Below, piece by piece: positions 63,164 through 64,000 of a stretch of 64,000 nucleotides of DNA (positions are counted from its first letter, which is position 1; every line of letters begins with the position of its first letter). A model generated the notes under the pieces. The model saw only the letters and a program-made list of their open reading frames with translations. It did no database searches and was not told the origin of the DNA. The stretch is from Elgaria multicarinata webbii. Its lineage: Eukaryota; Chordata; Lepidosauria; Squamata; Anguidae. Location of the stretch: assembly GCF_023053635.1 (NCBI RefSeq), contig NC_086172.1, positions 122,487,681 through 122,551,680 on the forward strand. The letters are read 5' to 3'. The position numbers were made by a program, and so were the translations under genes.

Positions 63164-63455
63164 CAGTGGAGGCTGGTGATTCCAATGTCAGTGAGGCTGT
63201 GAATACACTCTGGATTTCCATCAGAACCATTCAGAACTCGAAAGGAGCTACCAAAGTTGCTGAACCCAATCCCCCAAATGGGTCCATCACCTTGGATAGC
63301 TCTTTTAGAGTTCTGGCTTGTTCTGACTGTAAAGCAGAATGGATTGAGCAGGGGGTTGGACTCGATGGCCTTATAGACTCCTTCCAACTCTACTATTCTA
63401 TGATTCACAGCCCCACCGACGCCGGAGCCACCAGCCTCCTTCGCATGCCTCGAAC
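63164..63455. mobile_element. S-MITE split by a CR1 3' tip
   Basis: CAGTGGAGGCTGGTGATTCC left and GGAGCCACCAGCCTCC right. Arms CAGAACTCGAAAGGAGCTAC and GCTCTTTTAGAGTTCTGGCT. About 65 bp of CR1 sequence sits between the body and the right end. Confidence 0.8.
63338..63406 (+). mobile_element. CR1 3' tip inside the S-MITE
   Basis: ATTGAGCAGGGGGTTGGACT, CGATGGCCTTATAGACTCCT, TACTATTCTATGATTC. Confidence 0.82.
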
Positions 63456-63459
63456 TATC

Positions 63460-64000
63460 CTTCCCCAGGCGCTCAGGCCCTAGGCAGGCTTGGTCCAGGC
63501 ACCGCATTCCGGCCGCCTCCTCCGGCCAGTCGGGCTGCGCAGGAGCTGCTGGAGGAGGGCGCGGCGGCCTCTTCCTCGCCCGCCTCTAGTCTTGGGCCAG
63601 CTGCCTGCCTGGGAGGCGGCTGGCGCTGCTCCCGCGGCCTGGAGCCCCGCGGGCCTCCTCCAGGGACGGGCGGGCAGGCGGGCGGCGCCGAGCGGAGCGC
63701 GCGAACTCGCTCGCCGGCTGCGCGGCTGGCTGGGCTGGCGTTGCGGCCCCCCGGCCGGGCTGCAGGGGGAGCAGTGGCGGGCGGCGGCGGCGGCGGGGGC
63801 GCGGGGAAGATGGCGGCCGCGGCTCAGGCGCTGAGCTGCTCGGGGCTGCTGCTGGCCGCCGCCGCCCTGGCCCTGCTGGCCGTGGCCATCGGCACCGACT
63901 CTTGGTACGAGACGGACGCGCGGAGGCACCGCGAGCGCTGCCGCGGCTTCGGCCACAAGCGCCACGCCAACAGCGACCCGCCGGGCTCCATGTCGGCGCC
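63460..64000 (+). promoter_or_regulatory. CpG island at the 5' end of a TMEM178-like gene
   Basis: Extremely GC- and CpG-rich from about 63480 to the window end (GGGCGGCGCCGAGCGGAGCG, GGCGGCGGCGGCGGCGGGGG). It surrounds the start codon at 63810. No TATA box seen, as usual for island promoters. The S-MITE and CR1 tip end only tens of bases upstream. Confidence 0.85.
63810..64000 (+). CDS. TMEM178-family membrane protein, first exon, cut by the window edge
   Basis: An ATG in good context (GGGGAAGATGG) opens 63 codons to the edge: MAAAAQALSCSGLLLAAAAL, ALLAVAIGTDSWYETDARRH, RERCRGFGHKRHANSDPPGS, MSA. The hydrophobic helix (residues 10-30) followed by a D-x-WYETD-x-R-x-H block matches the start of TMEM178A/B, four-pass proteins related to the claudin/PMP22 fold; TMEM178A limits calcium-driven NFATc1 signalling. 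From memory TMEM178B starts [20 protein letters not shown] with CSDHWYETDARKHRDRC, close but not the same, so this may be TMEM178B itself, a diverged orthologue, or a third paralogue such as the amphibian tmem178.2. I leave the symbol blank. The overlapping frame at 63490-63834 lacks an ATG start and is a GC artefact. Confidence 0.85.
   Translation, partial: MAAAAQALSCSGLLLAAAALALLAVAIGTDSWYETDARRHRERCRGFGHKRHANSDPPGSMSA

Noticed and set aside
63490-63834. 114-residue frame upstream of the TMEM178-like start
   Set aside because: It begins without ATG in a CpG island and is Arg/Ala/Gly-rich by composition; a frame shadow of GC-rich DNA.
63480-63965. 161-residue minus-strand frame at the right edge
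   Set aside because: Arg/Ala/Pro-rich translation of the CpG island, opposite the TMEM178-like exon.
1-64000. LTR retrotransposon or endogenous virus
   Set aside because: I saw no paired long terminal repeats, gag/pol/env-like frames or primer-binding sites; every RT frame found is of LINE type.

Overview
The window is vertebrate nuclear DNA, most likely from a squamate reptile (lizard or snake). This rests on the transposon mix: a BovB (RTE) LINE with a near-complete RT frame, CR1 copies ending in the ATTCTATGA-type tail, many L2-clade LINEs whose 3' ends share an ACCGCCCAGAGAGC / GGGCGGTATATAAAT block, tRNA-derived SINEs of a reptilian type, and swarms of palindromic non-autonomous DNA transposons. 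I recognise no LTR element, endogenous virus, CRISPR array, rRNA or tRNA gene.

Host genes occupy little of the sequence. The only complete coding gene is SLC39A13 (ZIP13 zinc transporter, + strand). Nine coding exons at 45012-55661 splice in phase to a 367-residue protein. A CpG-rich segment near 31.2-31.7 kb is a possible distant promoter or first exon for it; this is inference. At the right edge a second CpG-rich block (63.48-64.0 kb) holds the start of a TMEM178-family gene that runs out of the window. About 1 kb upstream of the first SLC39A13 coding exon lies an intronless copy of the 5' part of OPHN1 joined to an L2 LINE 3' tail. It looks like a chimeric retrocopy made by template switching, and it is now a pseudogene.

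Layout: 0-31 kb is intergenic and repeat-rich, with BovB at 3751-4947, an Ac-like hAT element at 7982-8457, L2 copies at 11.1-12.5, 23.1-25.1 and 25.5-26.3 kb, and nested palindromic elements at 16.5-17.0 and 28.0-28.6 kb. 31-45 kb has the CpG-rich segment, more L2 and CR1, and a 3334-bp hAT-like element (38585-41918). That element carries a 205-bp tandem repeat, a twelve-unit 105-bp minisatellite with four-unit higher-order structure, and a LINE tail. 45-55.7 kb is SLC39A13, whose introns are filled with CR1, MITEs, a hAT-like element and microsatellites. 55.7-63.5 kb is intergenic with MITEs, SINEs and CR1 fragments. 63.5-64 kb is the TMEM178-like promoter and first exon.

The part with most new content is the record of nested and chimeric mobile DNA rather than a gene system. 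Target-site duplications can be read directly for BovB (11 bp), three TAG-ended hAT-like elements (8 bp) and one CAGTG-ended hAT MITE (8 bp), so several insertions can be ordered in time. I use these family nicknames below: P-MITE (about 130-bp palindrome ending CAGGGRTGGG), N-MITE (ends near AATCCTATGCATG), A-MITE (ends GTTCAGAAGACACC), B-element (ends AGATCTACAC) and S-MITE (ends CAGTGGAGGCTGGTG).
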